Origin: Deltaproteobacteria bacterium
GTDB taxonomy: Bacteria; Desulfobacterota; Desulfobacteria; Desulfobacterales; Desulfobacteraceae
Direction of reading: 5' to 3'
Assembly: GCA_013151635.1 (NCBI GenBank)
Contig: JAADHV010000086.1
Coordinates: 109,207-173,206, forward strand
DNA length: 64,000 nucleotides
Part shown: positions 27,056 through 36,345 of the stretch, one piece after another
Layout: each line of letters starts with the position of its first letter
How positions within the stretch are numbered: the first letter of the stretch is position 1
Notes under the pieces: generated by a model
The model's input: only the letters and a program-made list of their open reading frames with translations
Told to the model about the DNA's origin: nothing
Database searches by the model: none
Program-made: the position numbers and the translations under genes

Positions 27056-28980
27056 TTTACAGGATTTCCTGGCATGATTTCTTTATCAAAACCTGAAAGT
27101 ACAATTTTTTTTGTGTGGGTTGCGGCAAGGAGCATCCCCTGGGATATTTCTCCCATGAGTTTTACTTCTTTTAAATTCGCAACCACAATTACCTGTTTGC
27201 CTGTTATTTCTTCCGGGGTATAGCTCTTTGCAACCCCTGCAATAACCTGTCTTGTCTCAGCACCAAGATCAACTTGAAGTTTTAAGAGTTTATTGGAATT
27301 TTTAATTTTTTCAGCTTTTATTACTATCCCTGTTCTTAAATCAACTTTTGCAAAATCATCAATAGTGATTTCTTCTTTTAATGCAGGTTTAAAAGGTTTG
27401 GCCAGTTTAACAGGCTCACTGGATTTGATTTTATCCGTATCAATTCTCGGGAATAAAATTTTTGGATTTTCAATTATGCTTCCTTTTTTAATCTGGCCCC
27501 ATTGGGATATTTCTTTTAAGGTGTAAAATTCATTGTTCCCTTTTTCCATGTTAAGGGCTTTTTGCATTTTACAGGAAGTTTCAGGCATTACAGGGTAGAT
27601 AAGACCAGAAACAAGTCTCAATCCCTCAATCAGGTTATAGATGACTGTTTCAAGATATGGTTTTTCAGCATCATCCTTGGCCAGTACCCAGGGAGCATTT
27701 TTATCAATGTATTTATTCATAATGCTGACAAATTGCCAGATAGCTCCGATACCTCTATGGAATTCACAAAGATCCATGGCCTTTGTAAATGCATCAATGG
27801 CGGTTACAGCATCAGGTTCCAGGGACAGCATTTTCTCTTCCTGGATTTTTTTATCAGGGCCCTTTACTTCACCCTTGAAATACCTGTGGTTCATGGAAAG
27901 GACTCTTGAAAAAAGATTTCCAAGGTCATTGGCAAGATCTGAATTGATTCTTGACACAATGGTTTCCCTTGTAAAATTGGCATCCAGGCCAAAAACCATT
28001 TCCCTCATGAGAAAATACCTGAATGCGTCAGTCCCGTAAATACCGGTCACTTCGATGGGGTCTGTGACATTGCCGATACTTTTTGACATTTTACTGCCTT
28101 TGACATTCCAGAATCCGTGGACATTTAATCCATTATAAATTTTTATGCCTGCAGCTTTCAGCATGATGGGCCAGTAAATTCCATGGGGTTTTATAATGTC
28201 TTTTGCCACAAAATGGCGGGTGTTCGGCCAGAATTTTTTAAAGAGTTCACCATCAGGAAAGGAAAGTGCTGAAATATAATTTACAAGGGCATCAAACCAG
28301 ACATAGGTGACATATTCCTCATCAAAGGGCAGGGTGATTCCCCAGGTAAGCCGGGATTTCGGCCTTGAAATGCAAAGGTCTTCCAGGGGTTCTTTTAAAA
28401 AAGAGAGAATTTCCTTTTTGTATTGCTTAGGCCTGATAAAATCAGGATTGGTTTTAATGTGGTTGATGAGCCATTCCTGGTATTTGCCCATCTTGAAAAA
28501 ATAATTGGATTCCTTGATAACTTCTGGTACAGTTCCATGATCCGGGCATTTGCCGCCAACAAGCTCCCTTTCCTGGTAAAACCGTTCGCATCCGAAGCAA
28601 TATAGTCCCTCATAGCTTGAAAAATAGATATCGCCTGACTCATGGATTTTTGAAAGGATGTTTTTGACAATTTTAATATGGGAAGGGTCTGTTGTCCTTA
28701 TAAAAAAATTATTTTCAATATTTAATACAGGTAATAAATCCTGGAAAAGCCTGCTTATATTATCAGCATATTCTTTAGGTGTTGTGTTTTGTTTTTCTGC
28801 TGCCTGGACAATCTTGTCCCCGTGTTCATCTGTTCCTGTCAGAAAAAAGGTCTCAAAACCGGCCATTTTTTTGAATCTTGTTGCAACATCAGCTGCGATG
28901 GACGTGTATGCATGCCCCAGGTGGGGTTTTGCATTGACATAATATATGGGGGTTGTGAAAAAAACTTTTTTTGTATTCAT
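27052..28980 (-). CDS. metG: Methionyl-tRNA synthetase
   Basis: Charges tRNA-Met with methionine. The class I signature HLGH occurs in YYVNAKPHLGHAYTS near residue 20. The zinc knuckle has CFGCERFYQ and GGKCPDHG, the KMSKS loop is KGSKMSKSIGN near residue 297, and the anticodon-binding helices follow. A C-terminal tRNA-binding (EMAP-like) domain from about 535 (FAKVDLRTGIVIKAEKI) aids dimerisation. At 642 residues it is the long form. It shares bases with the PBP gene downstream and abuts ricT upstream, where ricT's stop and this start overlap at 28980. Confidence 0.97.
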   Translation of the reverse strand: MNTKKVFFTTPIYYVNAKPHLGHAYTSIAADVATRFKKMAGFETFFLTGTDEHGDKIVQAAEKQNTTPKEYADNISRLFQDLLPVLNIENNFFIRTTDPSHIKIVKNILSKIHESGDIYFSSYEGLYCFGCERFYQERELVGGKCPDHGTVPEVIKESNYFFKMGKYQEWLINHIKTNPDFIRPKQYKKEILSFLKEPLEDLCISRPKSRLTWGITLPFDEEYVTYVWFDALVNYISALSFPDGELFKKFWPNTRHFVAKDIIKPHGIYWPIMLKAAGIKIYNGLNVHGFWNVKGSKMSKSIGNVTDPIEVTGIYGTDAFRYFLMREMVFGLDANFTRETIVSRINSDLANDLGNLFSRVLSMNHRYFKGEVKGPDKKIQEEKMLSLEPDAVTAIDAFTKAMDLCEFHRGIGAIWQFVSIMNKYIDKNAPWVLAKDDAEKPYLETVIYNLIEGLRLVSGLIYPVMPETSCKMQKALNMEKGNNEFYTLKEISQWGQIKKGSIIENPKILFPRIDTDKIKSSEPVKLAKPFKPALKEEITIDDFAKVDLRTGIVIKAEKIKNSNKLLKLQVDLGAETRQVIAGVAKSYTPEEITGKQVIVVANLKEVKLMGEISQGMLLAATHTKKIVLSGFDKEIMPGNPVK

Positions 28981-29789
28981 TATTTGGAATGCCCCTGGAA
29001 TGATTTATTCAATTGATGGATACTTTTTTCTATTTCGGTTTTATCCTCTAATCTAACCGTAATACTCTCTTTTAATACATTCTGCCGTACAACTTTTCCC
29101 AGACCTTCTTCTATAGTGATTTTTTTGCCAAGTTTTGGCATCTGGCGTTTAAGGTCTTTATAAGTCTTGTTTTCAAAGGTAAGGCAGCACATCAGCCTGC
29201 CGCAAACACCTGAAATTTTGGTGGGGTTTAAAGACAATCCCTGCTCTTTTGCCATTTTGATGGAAACCGGTTCAAAAGAATGCATGAAAGAAGAACAGCA
29301 AAGTTCCCTTCCGCATTTGCCCACACCGCCGCAATGTTTTGAAAGGTTGCGTATCCCGACCTGGCGCATTTCAATCCTGATGCTGAATTCTTTTACCAGG
29401 AGTTTGATTAATTCCCTGAAATCTATCCTGCCGTCTGCAGTATAGAAAAAAGTCAGCTTGTTGCGATCAAATGTGCTCTCAACACTGAAAAGATTCATTA
29501 AAAGCTCTAAATCATTGATGCATTGAATGCAAAAGTCAAAAGCCCTTTTTTCAAGTTTTTTTATTTGTTCTCTTCTGATAAAATCTTCTTTTGTGGCAAT
29601 CCTGACAATCTGCTTAAATTTTTTTTCAGTATTTTCAACTTCAACCGGAGGTATGGCAATTGCACCAAATCCAAGACCCTGTTCGGTTTCAACGATCACG
29701 CGGTCCCCTTCTTTAAGTACAAAAGCACTGCTTAGAAAATCATATATTTTCCCTGCTGTTTTAAATTTAACACCAGCAACTTTAATCAT
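28980..29789 (-). CDS. ricT: PSP1 domain protein RicT (YaaT)
   Basis: A 269-residue PSP1 family protein. It has the cysteine-rich centre HCGGVGKCGRELCCSSF and GVCGRLMCCLTFE. In Bacillus RicT forms an Fe-S-containing complex with RicA and RicF that affects RNase Y-dependent mRNA processing. In deltaproteobacteria it commonly lies, as here, between holB and metG. No RicA or RicF gene is present in the window. It overlaps holB by 8 bp and metG by 1 bp, so it is tightly coupled. Confidence 0.9.
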   Translation of the reverse strand: MIKVAGVKFKTAGKIYDFLSSAFVLKEGDRVIVETEQGLGFGAIAIPPVEVENTEKKFKQIVRIATKEDFIRREQIKKLEKRAFDFCIQCINDLELLMNLFSVESTFDRNKLTFFYTADGRIDFRELIKLLVKEFSIRIEMRQVGIRNLSKHCGGVGKCGRELCCSSFMHSFEPVSIKMAKEQGLSLNPTKISGVCGRLMCCLTFENKTYKDLKRQMPKLGKKITIEEGLGKVVRQNVLKESITVRLEDKTEIEKSIHQLNKSFQGHSK

Positions 29790-30816
29790 AAATCAACTTT
29801 CCTTTGTTACTAACAATTTTAAGGAAAAATCTATCCAGCGTTAACCTCAGCGTGCTGTTTGAATTCAGTCTTTTTTCGGTTTCATAAAGGTCTTTTACCC
29901 ATTCTAAAAAAATACCTGTTGGCAGCTTTTGGTTAATATCTGAAAAAGTATCAAAAAAATCAAGGTTAACTATTTTTTCCGGATGAAATTTAAAAATCAT
30001 CAAATCCCGGAAAAATGTTTTTATAATAGCCATGGTGTCATCAATAAGGTCAGGGTCAAGGCTTAATTTCTGTGAGAGCATCAATCCTGTTGATAGGCAT
30101 TGCCCATTATTTTTTTTGATAATGTCAGCAAGGGTATTAATAAGCCACTTCCTTCTTTTGATCCAGTTGACATTATTCATTTCATCATCCAGATTTAAAT
30201 ACATCATTGCTTTTTTAAGATCTGAATCAGCAGTCTTTGATGCAATTCGGGCATAAGCTTTGTCAATATTGAAGTCATTTGCCAGACGTTGCTCAATGAG
30301 TTTGTCCGTCAATGGTTTGAACCTTATTTTCCTGCACCTTGAGATAATGGTTGGAGCAAATAACGAGATCTTGTCTGCAATAAGGATGAAAAATGTTTTT
30401 TCAGGCGGTTCCTCAAGCATTTTTAATAATGCGTTCTGGGCCTGGGTATTCATCCTGTCTGCGTTCAAAATCAATACCATCCTGAATTTTGCTTCATTGG
30501 GCTTTGATGAAATAGCCTGGCCCATTTGCCTGATCTGTGATATTGAAATTATTTTTTTATCTTTTAAAGGCTTGATACAAAGGATATCAGGATGGGCTTG
30601 TGCGTCTATTTTGCGGCATGACCTGCAAGTGTTACAGGCAACGGCTGCATCTTTTAGACAATTACAGCCCTTGGCAAAGAAAAATGCCGCTTCTTTTTTT
30701 CCGGTATTTTCATTTCCAAAAAAAAGAATGGCATTCGGAATTTTTTTTGTCTTAATGATATGTGTTAACTCAAGAAAGGCTTTTGCCTGGTAGCCCATTT
30801 GATCAAAATCAGACAT
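29782..30816 (-). CDS. holB: DNA polymerase III delta' subunit
   Basis: A clamp-loader subunit of 344 residues. The AAA+ domain has a modified P-loop FFGNENTGKKEAA, zinc cysteines in CNCLKDAAVACNTCRSC, QNALLKMLEEPPEKTFFIL and the sensor TIISRCRKIRF. Delta' normally lacks ATPase activity, which fits the altered P-loop. The longer DnaX ATPase is elsewhere in the window. It begins 19 bp after the HU-like gene and overlaps ricT. Confidence 0.88.
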   Translation of the reverse strand: MSDFDQMGYQAKAFLELTHIIKTKKIPNAILFFGNENTGKKEAAFFFAKGCNCLKDAAVACNTCRSCRKIDAQAHPDILCIKPLKDKKIISISQIRQMGQAISSKPNEAKFRMVLILNADRMNTQAQNALLKMLEEPPEKTFFILIADKISLFAPTIISRCRKIRFKPLTDKLIEQRLANDFNIDKAYARIASKTADSDLKKAMMYLNLDDEMNNVNWIKRRKWLINTLADIIKKNNGQCLSTGLMLSQKLSLDPDLIDDTMAIIKTFFRDLMIFKFHPEKIVNLDFFDTFSDINQKLPTGIFLEWVKDLYETEKRLNSNSTLRLTLDRFFLKIVSNKGKLIYD

Positions 30817-30834
30817 GGCTTAATCAAAACCCAT

Positions 30835-31110
30835 TTAATAATCCACCCGCTCCTTTAACTCTTTCCCGCATTTGAAAAACGGCAGTTTTTTAGGTGGAAT
30901 CGTGACTTTCTGCCCGGTTTTGGGGTTCCTGCCGGTGTAGCTTTTGTACTCTTTTATATGGAAACTGCAAAAGCCCCTTATTTCGACCCTTTCTCCTTGT
31001 ATAAACGAATCTGAAAGCGAGTCGAAAAACAATTTAATGATTTCTGATGCTTCTGATTTTGTCAGGTTTGCTCTGGTCTTTAATGCTGAAATTAATTCAA
31101 GTTTATTCAT
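30835..31110 (-). CDS. HU/IHF family DNA-bending protein
   Basis: A 91-residue histone-like protein. The helical N-terminus begins MNKLELISALKTRANLTKSEA, the beta-arm has VEIRGFCSFHIKEYKSYTGRNPKTGQ, and the DNA-binding proline is in VTIPPKKLPFFKCGKEL. The RNPKTG stretch and PPKK resemble IHF beta (HimD) more than HU. The gene has its own likely promoter and an operator-like dyad between promoter and ribosome site. It is upstream of holB in the same direction. Confidence 0.92.
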   Translation of the reverse strand: MNKLELISALKTRANLTKSEASEIIKLFFDSLSDSFIQGERVEIRGFCSFHIKEYKSYTGRNPKTGQKVTIPPKKLPFFKCGKELKERVDY

Positions 31111-31129
31111 ACTTCCTCTTAATAATTTT

Positions 31130-31146
31130 AATAATGCACCATTATT
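31130..31146 (-). promoter_or_regulatory. Operator-like palindrome upstream of the HU/IHF gene
   Basis: AATAATG-CAC-CATTATT is a perfect 7-bp dyad 20 bp before the ATG, just upstream of the AAGAGGAAGT ribosome site. On the minus strand it follows TTGACT (31174-31179 region) and an AT-rich -10 candidate. It could mediate autoregulation; this is inferred from position only. Confidence 0.35.
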
Positions 31147-31191
31147 GCATTTTAAATGGTTTTAATTAAAATTTGATAAAAAGTCAAGGGG

Positions 31192-31716
31192 TTATGATAA
31201 GAAGCCAGGGACTTTTTCAACATTGTCTTCATCTATGTCTACCCCGGCATATTGCCCTAAAGCATCTATTTTGATAACAACACGCCCTTTTCCTTTATAT
31301 CTTGTAAACTCTCCTTTTACCCCTGCCATGGGACCTTCTAAAATCATTACAGGGTCTCCTTTTTTCATGCGGATATTGGCCCCTGTTATAAGATCCATGT
31401 TTGCACTTGTCAGGATTTTCAAGGATTCAACCTGTATTTCCGGCACGGGCAGGGGCCCTGATTGATTCCCCAACAGTCTTACTGCCCCTGTTGTCTTTAG
31501 AATGTTGAGCTGGCAGGAGGGTTCATGGCTTGATTTTACAAAAACATATCCCGGGAAAAGCGGGACTTCTATCATGAGATTCCTGTCTTTCCGCCTGCTT
31601 TTCCGCTTTGTTCTGGGCAGAAAAGCTTCGATATTTTTTTTTGCAATACTCGTGTACACAGTTTGCTCAAAATTGCTTCTTGTCACAAGTGCAAACCAGT
31701 TCAATCGTTTAATCAT
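31192..31716 (-). CDS. NusG/RfaH-like transcription antitermination factor
   Basis: A 174-residue NusG paralogue. The NGN domain begins WFALVTRSNFEQTVYTSI and contains the RNA polymerase-binding part VPLFPGYVFVK. A KOW domain is found at KKGDPVMILEGPMAGVKGEF. The general nusG gene normally sits in the secE-rplK cluster; this copy follows lptD by a 4-bp overlap, so it is likely a specialised RfaH/UpxY-type factor controlling long surface polysaccharide or LPS operons. It may also be coupled to lptD for coordinated envelope assembly. Target sequence (ops-like element) not identified in the window. Confidence 0.85.
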   Translation of the reverse strand: MIKRLNWFALVTRSNFEQTVYTSIAKKNIEAFLPRTKRKSRRKDRNLMIEVPLFPGYVFVKSSHEPSCQLNILKTTGAVRLLGNQSGPLPVPEIQVESLKILTSANMDLITGANIRMKKGDPVMILEGPMAGVKGEFTRYKGKGRVVIKIDALGQYAGVDIDEDNVEKVPGFLS

Positions 31717-33935
31717 TTTGTGCCGAACTCTCCGATTCCGTGAAGATTTATAAGAAAGGTAATACTTTGTTCACCGGGGGATTCTGAAAAATAAAGATTA
31801 AAAGACCAGCAGGATTTTTTTAAGGAAAATCCTGCCTTTGTTTCCACTGTCTTTTTTTCTTTAAGATTTTGTTCAATTGAGCAGTATATGCTTAATTCAT
31901 CTGTCAGGCCGACATCAATTCTTGAATATAAGGATTCTGAAGAGTTTTCGGAAAATCGGTATTTTGTGTTTAAGCTGTCACCCCGGTTGTCCTTGAGGGT
32001 ATTTCCAATGTTTAATGTTTTAAAATGCGTATCATAAGGAGACCATGAAAGATTTACATCAAGGAGAAAAAAATCAATCGGGTTTATTTTCGCATCAAGG
32101 GTGATATTTGAAAACGGTTTTGATTCATGATCTCTTGCCTTTTTAATATCATAGCTCTGGTAAAGTTTTACATAAGCCAGGTTTCGATAGGTTAATGTTT
32201 CATCCCCTTTAGGGGTAAGACCCGATTTTTTGGAAATAAAATTATTGGTCAAAGACCATGTTAGAATATTGTTTTCCCCGATCCTGTCCAGGGAGTCAAA
32301 GGATGGCAGGTCATTTTGAATAATATGCGGGATAAAGGAATAATCAAGTTCCGGAATAATTTCGTGTTTGATTTTATCTGCAAAAAAGTTGTCCGGGTTA
32401 AAAAGTTTAATCAATTTCGTAGACAGCCGGGCTCCGATATTATACATCTGCCTTGTCCTGAAACTGTCACTATTGCCGTTGATATCCGTGAAATTATTGG
32501 TGTGCCAGACAGTTTGCCTTACACCGGCAAAGGGTTCGAAATTAAAATGCCTGCCAAGTTTCAGGGGTATGTAAAATCTGGGATAGATATCTGCCCTCTG
32601 CCCTTTTACAAGGGTTGTTGTCGTATCTTTCCTGTAAAAGGACCGATATTCAGTATCAAGGGAATAATAGAATTTTGAAACGCCTATCTGCTGCTTTGAA
32701 GCGTCAAATTCAATGCCGGGAAGTGTCTGCAGGGTTGTGTCGGAAGTGTCCTGCCGTCTTGCATTAATATTGTCATACCATAATACATCTGCATTAAATG
32801 TATAAGTTGACCATGATTTATTTATATTCAACCGGTTTTTCCTTGTGGTGTCATTGTATTCATCAAGACCCCGGCCAAATTCTTTTTCAAAATATTTTTT
32901 GGTTTCAGTGTATCCTGTATATCCGTCCTTAAATTCCTGGAGATAATCTGCGTCACTTGCCACATCAATATCCAGCTTGGCTGTAAATCCATCGGGAAGT
33001 TCCTGGTTGTGCTTCATCCTGAACCAGAAGCGGTCAGAGTTGGTCCTTTGAGGGGTTGTGGAATAGCGATACTTTTCAGTTGTTTTGGTCCCGTCGTCTA
33101 TTTTGTCATCTTCAAGAAAATCAAAGAATATTGAACCCTTTGTTTTGTTATCTAAAACATACCGGTATTCAGCTCCTGATTTTGTTCCCCGGTCAGACAT
33201 GTAATCTGCATAAAGTGTTGCATCAGTATTTTTTGAAATAGCTATGAAAAGGGGCTGTTCGTATTCAAAACCCTTTCTTTCGGATGAAGAGGACCTGGGG
33301 GTTAAGAGACCTGTCTGGCGCTTGGTATGGACCGGGAACACAAGAAAGGGGCTGTAGAGGGCAGGGATCTTTTTTGCCCAGAGGACAGTATTGCTTGCCG
33401 TCCCGTATCCTTCGATTGTAATTTTAATATTCCTTCCCGTGATTTTCCAGTCAGGGGAGTCGCCGGGGCATGATGTGATCGAGCCTTTTTTGGCGCTATA
33501 AGAAAATTTGCCTGTTTTTCTTATATTTTCACCATTAATATAAAAATTGTTTTTCTGTATGAAAATGGTACCTTTGTTAATGATTCCGGTCTGGGTTATA
33601 AGATTGATTTTCATTGCATTGCAGGAAATGGAATCTTCACCGGATATCAAAAGAACATTGCCCTGCGCAAATGCATCCTTTGTTTTGTTTGAAAATTCGA
33701 CATAATCTGCTTCAAGCCTTGTTTTGCCACCTGTTATGACCACATCGTCTTCAGCAATATAAAGGTTTCTTTTGTTATCAAATGTCACTGACAGGGCCGA
33801 TATATGCCAGGGGATCTCTTTAGGGTTTTCAGGCAGGGCATCCGCTCTTGCCGGACTCTGGCCTGAAATAAATATGTAGAAAAAAGCAATTGCCACAAAA
33901 AAAGGCATATGCTTTTGCGTAAGAGAGCTAAGCAT
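31713..33935 (-). CDS. lptD: LPS assembly outer membrane protein LptD
   Basis: A 740-residue outer membrane beta-barrel protein that, with LptE, inserts LPS into the outer leaflet. The signal peptide is about residues 1-31 ending SPARA. An OstA/LptA-like beta-jellyroll domain follows (ISALSVTFDNKRNLYIAEDD, RLEADYVEF). The long C-terminal barrel contains FPVHTKRQTGLLTPR. Cysteines for the interdomain disulfide are present but not mapped. Translation couples to the NusG-like gene through a 4-bp overlap. A probable promoter with TTGACT lies about 75 bp upstream of the start. Confidence 0.9.
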   Translation of the reverse strand: MLSSLTQKHMPFFVAIAFFYIFISGQSPARADALPENPKEIPWHISALSVTFDNKRNLYIAEDDVVITGGKTRLEADYVEFSNKTKDAFAQGNVLLISGEDSISCNAMKINLITQTGIINKGTIFIQKNNFYINGENIRKTGKFSYSAKKGSITSCPGDSPDWKITGRNIKITIEGYGTASNTVLWAKKIPALYSPFLVFPVHTKRQTGLLTPRSSSSERKGFEYEQPLFIAISKNTDATLYADYMSDRGTKSGAEYRYVLDNKTKGSIFFDFLEDDKIDDGTKTTEKYRYSTTPQRTNSDRFWFRMKHNQELPDGFTAKLDIDVASDADYLQEFKDGYTGYTETKKYFEKEFGRGLDEYNDTTRKNRLNINKSWSTYTFNADVLWYDNINARRQDTSDTTLQTLPGIEFDASKQQIGVSKFYYSLDTEYRSFYRKDTTTTLVKGQRADIYPRFYIPLKLGRHFNFEPFAGVRQTVWHTNNFTDINGNSDSFRTRQMYNIGARLSTKLIKLFNPDNFFADKIKHEIIPELDYSFIPHIIQNDLPSFDSLDRIGENNILTWSLTNNFISKKSGLTPKGDETLTYRNLAYVKLYQSYDIKKARDHESKPFSNITLDAKINPIDFFLLDVNLSWSPYDTHFKTLNIGNTLKDNRGDSLNTKYRFSENSSESLYSRIDVGLTDELSIYCSIEQNLKEKKTVETKAGFSLKKSCWSFNLYFSESPGEQSITFLINLHGIGEFGTK

Positions 33936-34059
33936 GTTCTTTCCCGGTAAAAAAATTGCACATCATTTAAAATTACTGTATAAAGCCATTTTATACTTTA
34001 AAAGTCAAGCTAAGATTACATGGCATGGAGAGTTCAACAGGGCAGAGGGCAGATAAAAA

Positions 34060-36345
34060 ATGACATTTTCAATTATTGATTCCATTGGTAACACCCCAAT
34101 TATTGAGATAACAAATATGAATCCTGTAAAAGGGGTTAAAATTTTTGTCAAACTTGAATATATGAATCCCGGCGGTTCTGTAAAAGACCGGGCAGCACTT
34201 TATATGATAAACGCGGCGGAAAAATCAGGTGAATTAACCAGGGATAAAACCGTTATTGAAGCCACCAGCGGCAACACAGGAATAGGGCTTGCCATGATTT
34301 GTGCTGTCAAAGGATATAAGATCGCGCTTACCATGGCTGAAAATGCAAGCGAAGAGAGAAAAAGCATTCTGCGGGCAAGGGGAGCCCGGATTATTTTAAC
34401 TCCCAGGCATCTGGGGTCTGATGGTGCTATTGAGGAAGCGTACAGGATAGCCAGGGAAAACCCGGATAAGTATTTTTTAACCGACCAGTATAATAATGAA
34501 GCAAACTGGAAAGCCCATTATGAAACCACCGGGCCTGAAATCATTGAACAAACCCGGGGAAAAGTAACGAGCCTTGTCGCGACCATTGGAACAAGCGGAA
34601 CTCTCATGGGACTTTCAAGAAGTTTGAAAGAGTATAACAAGGATATAAGGATTATCTGCGCCGAGCCTTATCTCGGGCATAAGATCCAGGGGCTTAAAAA
34701 TATGAAAGAATCTTATACCCCTGAGATCATGGATAAAAAAAGATTTGATGAAAAGGTTAATATTGATGACGATGCAGCCTTTGATGCCGCCCGCATGCTT
34801 GCGGTAAAAGAGGGCCTTTTTGTCGGCATGAGCAGTGGTGCCGCCATGGCAGCGGCCATTGATGAGGCAAAAAAGATTAAAAAGGGAGTTGTGGTGGCCA
34901 TTTTCCCGGACAGCGGGGAACGTTATCTGTCCACCAGCCTTTTTTTTGTGGAAAAACATATTGCCCTGTCCCTCTATAATACGGTTTCAAAAACCAAGTC
35001 GCCATTTGAGCCGCTTGAAAAAGAAAAAGTGTCTGTCTACACCTGCGGGCCTACGGTTCATGAAAGACTCAATATAGGCCAGCTCAGAAGATATGCATTT
35101 ACGGATTTGCTTGTAAGATATATTGAGTATAATAATATTGCCGTAAATCATGTGGTCAATATTACTGACTATGATGACAAGACCATCCAGGGGGCACAAA
35201 AAGCCCTTATGACACTTCCTGCGTTCACAAAAACCTATATGGATTTTTTTAAAGATGATCTTGCAGAATTGAATATTAGAAAAGCAGATGCATACCCTAA
35301 AGTATCAGATCATTTCGAAGAGATGATCGAGGTTGTAAGACAGCTTGAATCCAAGCACCATGCCTATGAAAAACTGCATTCTCTTTATTTTGATATTGCA
35401 AGTCTGCCTGGCTATGGTGAATTTTCAAATATCAATCTTGATAAGATAAAAATCGGGGCGACAGTGGATCTTGATGATTATGAAAAACAAAACCCAAAAG
35501 ATTTTACATTGTTAAAAAGGGTTCGCCTCTCCGAGCTTAAAACAGGGGTGGGGATTAAGACCCAGTGGGGTAATGTACGCCCTTCTCTTCATTTGCAGTG
35601 TGCCGCTATTGCCATGAAGTTTCTTGGGCATAACTTTGATATTCAGACAGGGAGCCGGGAACTTATATTCCCTCATCATGAAAACGAAGTGGCCATTGCA
35701 AAGGCCGCAAAAGGCGCGGGGCTGGCACGGTGCTGGCTGCATTGCGATCCTGTCCGTTATGACGGCTCTTTAGGGGTAAAAGATATTGAAATGCTGACTC
35801 TTGAAGATCTTGAAAATCTGGGCTGGAAGGCAAAAACCATTCGGTTCTGGCTGATTTCAAACCATTATAGGAAAACCTTGCTTTTGTCGGAAAAATCCTT
35901 GAAACAGGCGCAATATACACTGGATAAAATTAACAGGTGCATTAAAAGCCTTGGTGCAATTAAAAAAGGAAAGGATTTTAAAGAACTTGACCAATTAATA
36001 TATGATATAAAATCAGCTTTTCTTCAATCCATGGAAGATGATTTAAAAATTTCAGGCGTGATCTCTTCATTGCTGGCAAATGTGAAAAATATCAACCGGC
36101 TGCTTAATCAGAACAGGATTGATCCTTACGGGGGCAAAAAACTTGTGGATTGTTTTAAAGAAATTGATTCAGTCCTTAAAATTTTCAGCTTTGATAAGAA
36201 AATGAAATATTCCGGCAAAATCAATGATCTTATTGAGGAACGCAACCTTGCAAGGGAGCAGGAGAACTTTGAAGTGGCAGATAAGATCAGAGAACAATTA
36301 AAGGGTCTTGGCATAAGTGTTCATGATAAAAAGGTAGATGCATGA
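34060..36345 (+). CDS. Fusion: cysteine synthase (CysK/CysM) with CysRS-like domain
   Basis: A 761-residue fusion. Residues 1-305 are a complete O-acetylserine sulfhydrylase: NPGGSVKDRAA (PLP Lys42), SGNTG (70-74), GTSGTLMG and PDSGERYLST. Residues 315-761 follow class I cysteinyl-tRNA synthetase. The zinc/cysteine pocket is kept (CGPTV, Cys329; HLQC, Cys514; PHHENE, 538-543). The ATP motifs are not: HIGH reads NIGQ (338-341) and KMSKS reads LGVKD (571-575). The CysRS C-terminal helix bundle is present. Canonical aminoacylation is therefore doubtful, and a second normal cysS would be expected elsewhere. The unknown gene at 36342 overlaps by 4 bp. Divergent from lptD. Confidence 0.9.
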   Translation: MTFSIIDSIGNTPIIEITNMNPVKGVKIFVKLEYMNPGGSVKDRAALYMINAAEKSGELTRDKTVIEATSGNTGIGLAMICAVKGYKIALTMAENASEERKSILRARGARIILTPRHLGSDGAIEEAYRIARENPDKYFLTDQYNNEANWKAHYETTGPEIIEQTRGKVTSLVATIGTSGTLMGLSRSLKEYNKDIRIICAEPYLGHKIQGLKNMKESYTPEIMDKKRFDEKVNIDDDAAFDAARMLAVKEGLFVGMSSGAAMAAAIDEAKKIKKGVVVAIFPDSGERYLSTSLFFVEKHIALSLYNTVSKTKSPFEPLEKEKVSVYTCGPTVHERLNIGQLRRYAFTDLLVRYIEYNNIAVNHVVNITDYDDKTIQGAQKALMTLPAFTKTYMDFFKDDLAELNIRKADAYPKVSDHFEEMIEVVRQLESKHHAYEKLHSLYFDIASLPGYGEFSNINLDKIKIGATVDLDDYEKQNPKDFTLLKRVRLSELKTGVGIKTQWGNVRPSLHLQCAAIAMKFLGHNFDIQTGSRELIFPHHENEVAIAKAAKGAGLARCWLHCDPVRYDGSLGVKDIEMLTLEDLENLGWKAKTIRFWLISNHYRKTLLLSEKSLKQAQYTLDKINRCIKSLGAIKKGKDFKELDQLIYDIKSAFLQSMEDDLKISGVISSLLANVKNINRLLNQNRIDPYGGKKLVDCFKEIDSVLKIFSFDKKMKYSGKINDLIEERNLAREQENFEVADKIREQLKGLGISVHDKKVDA

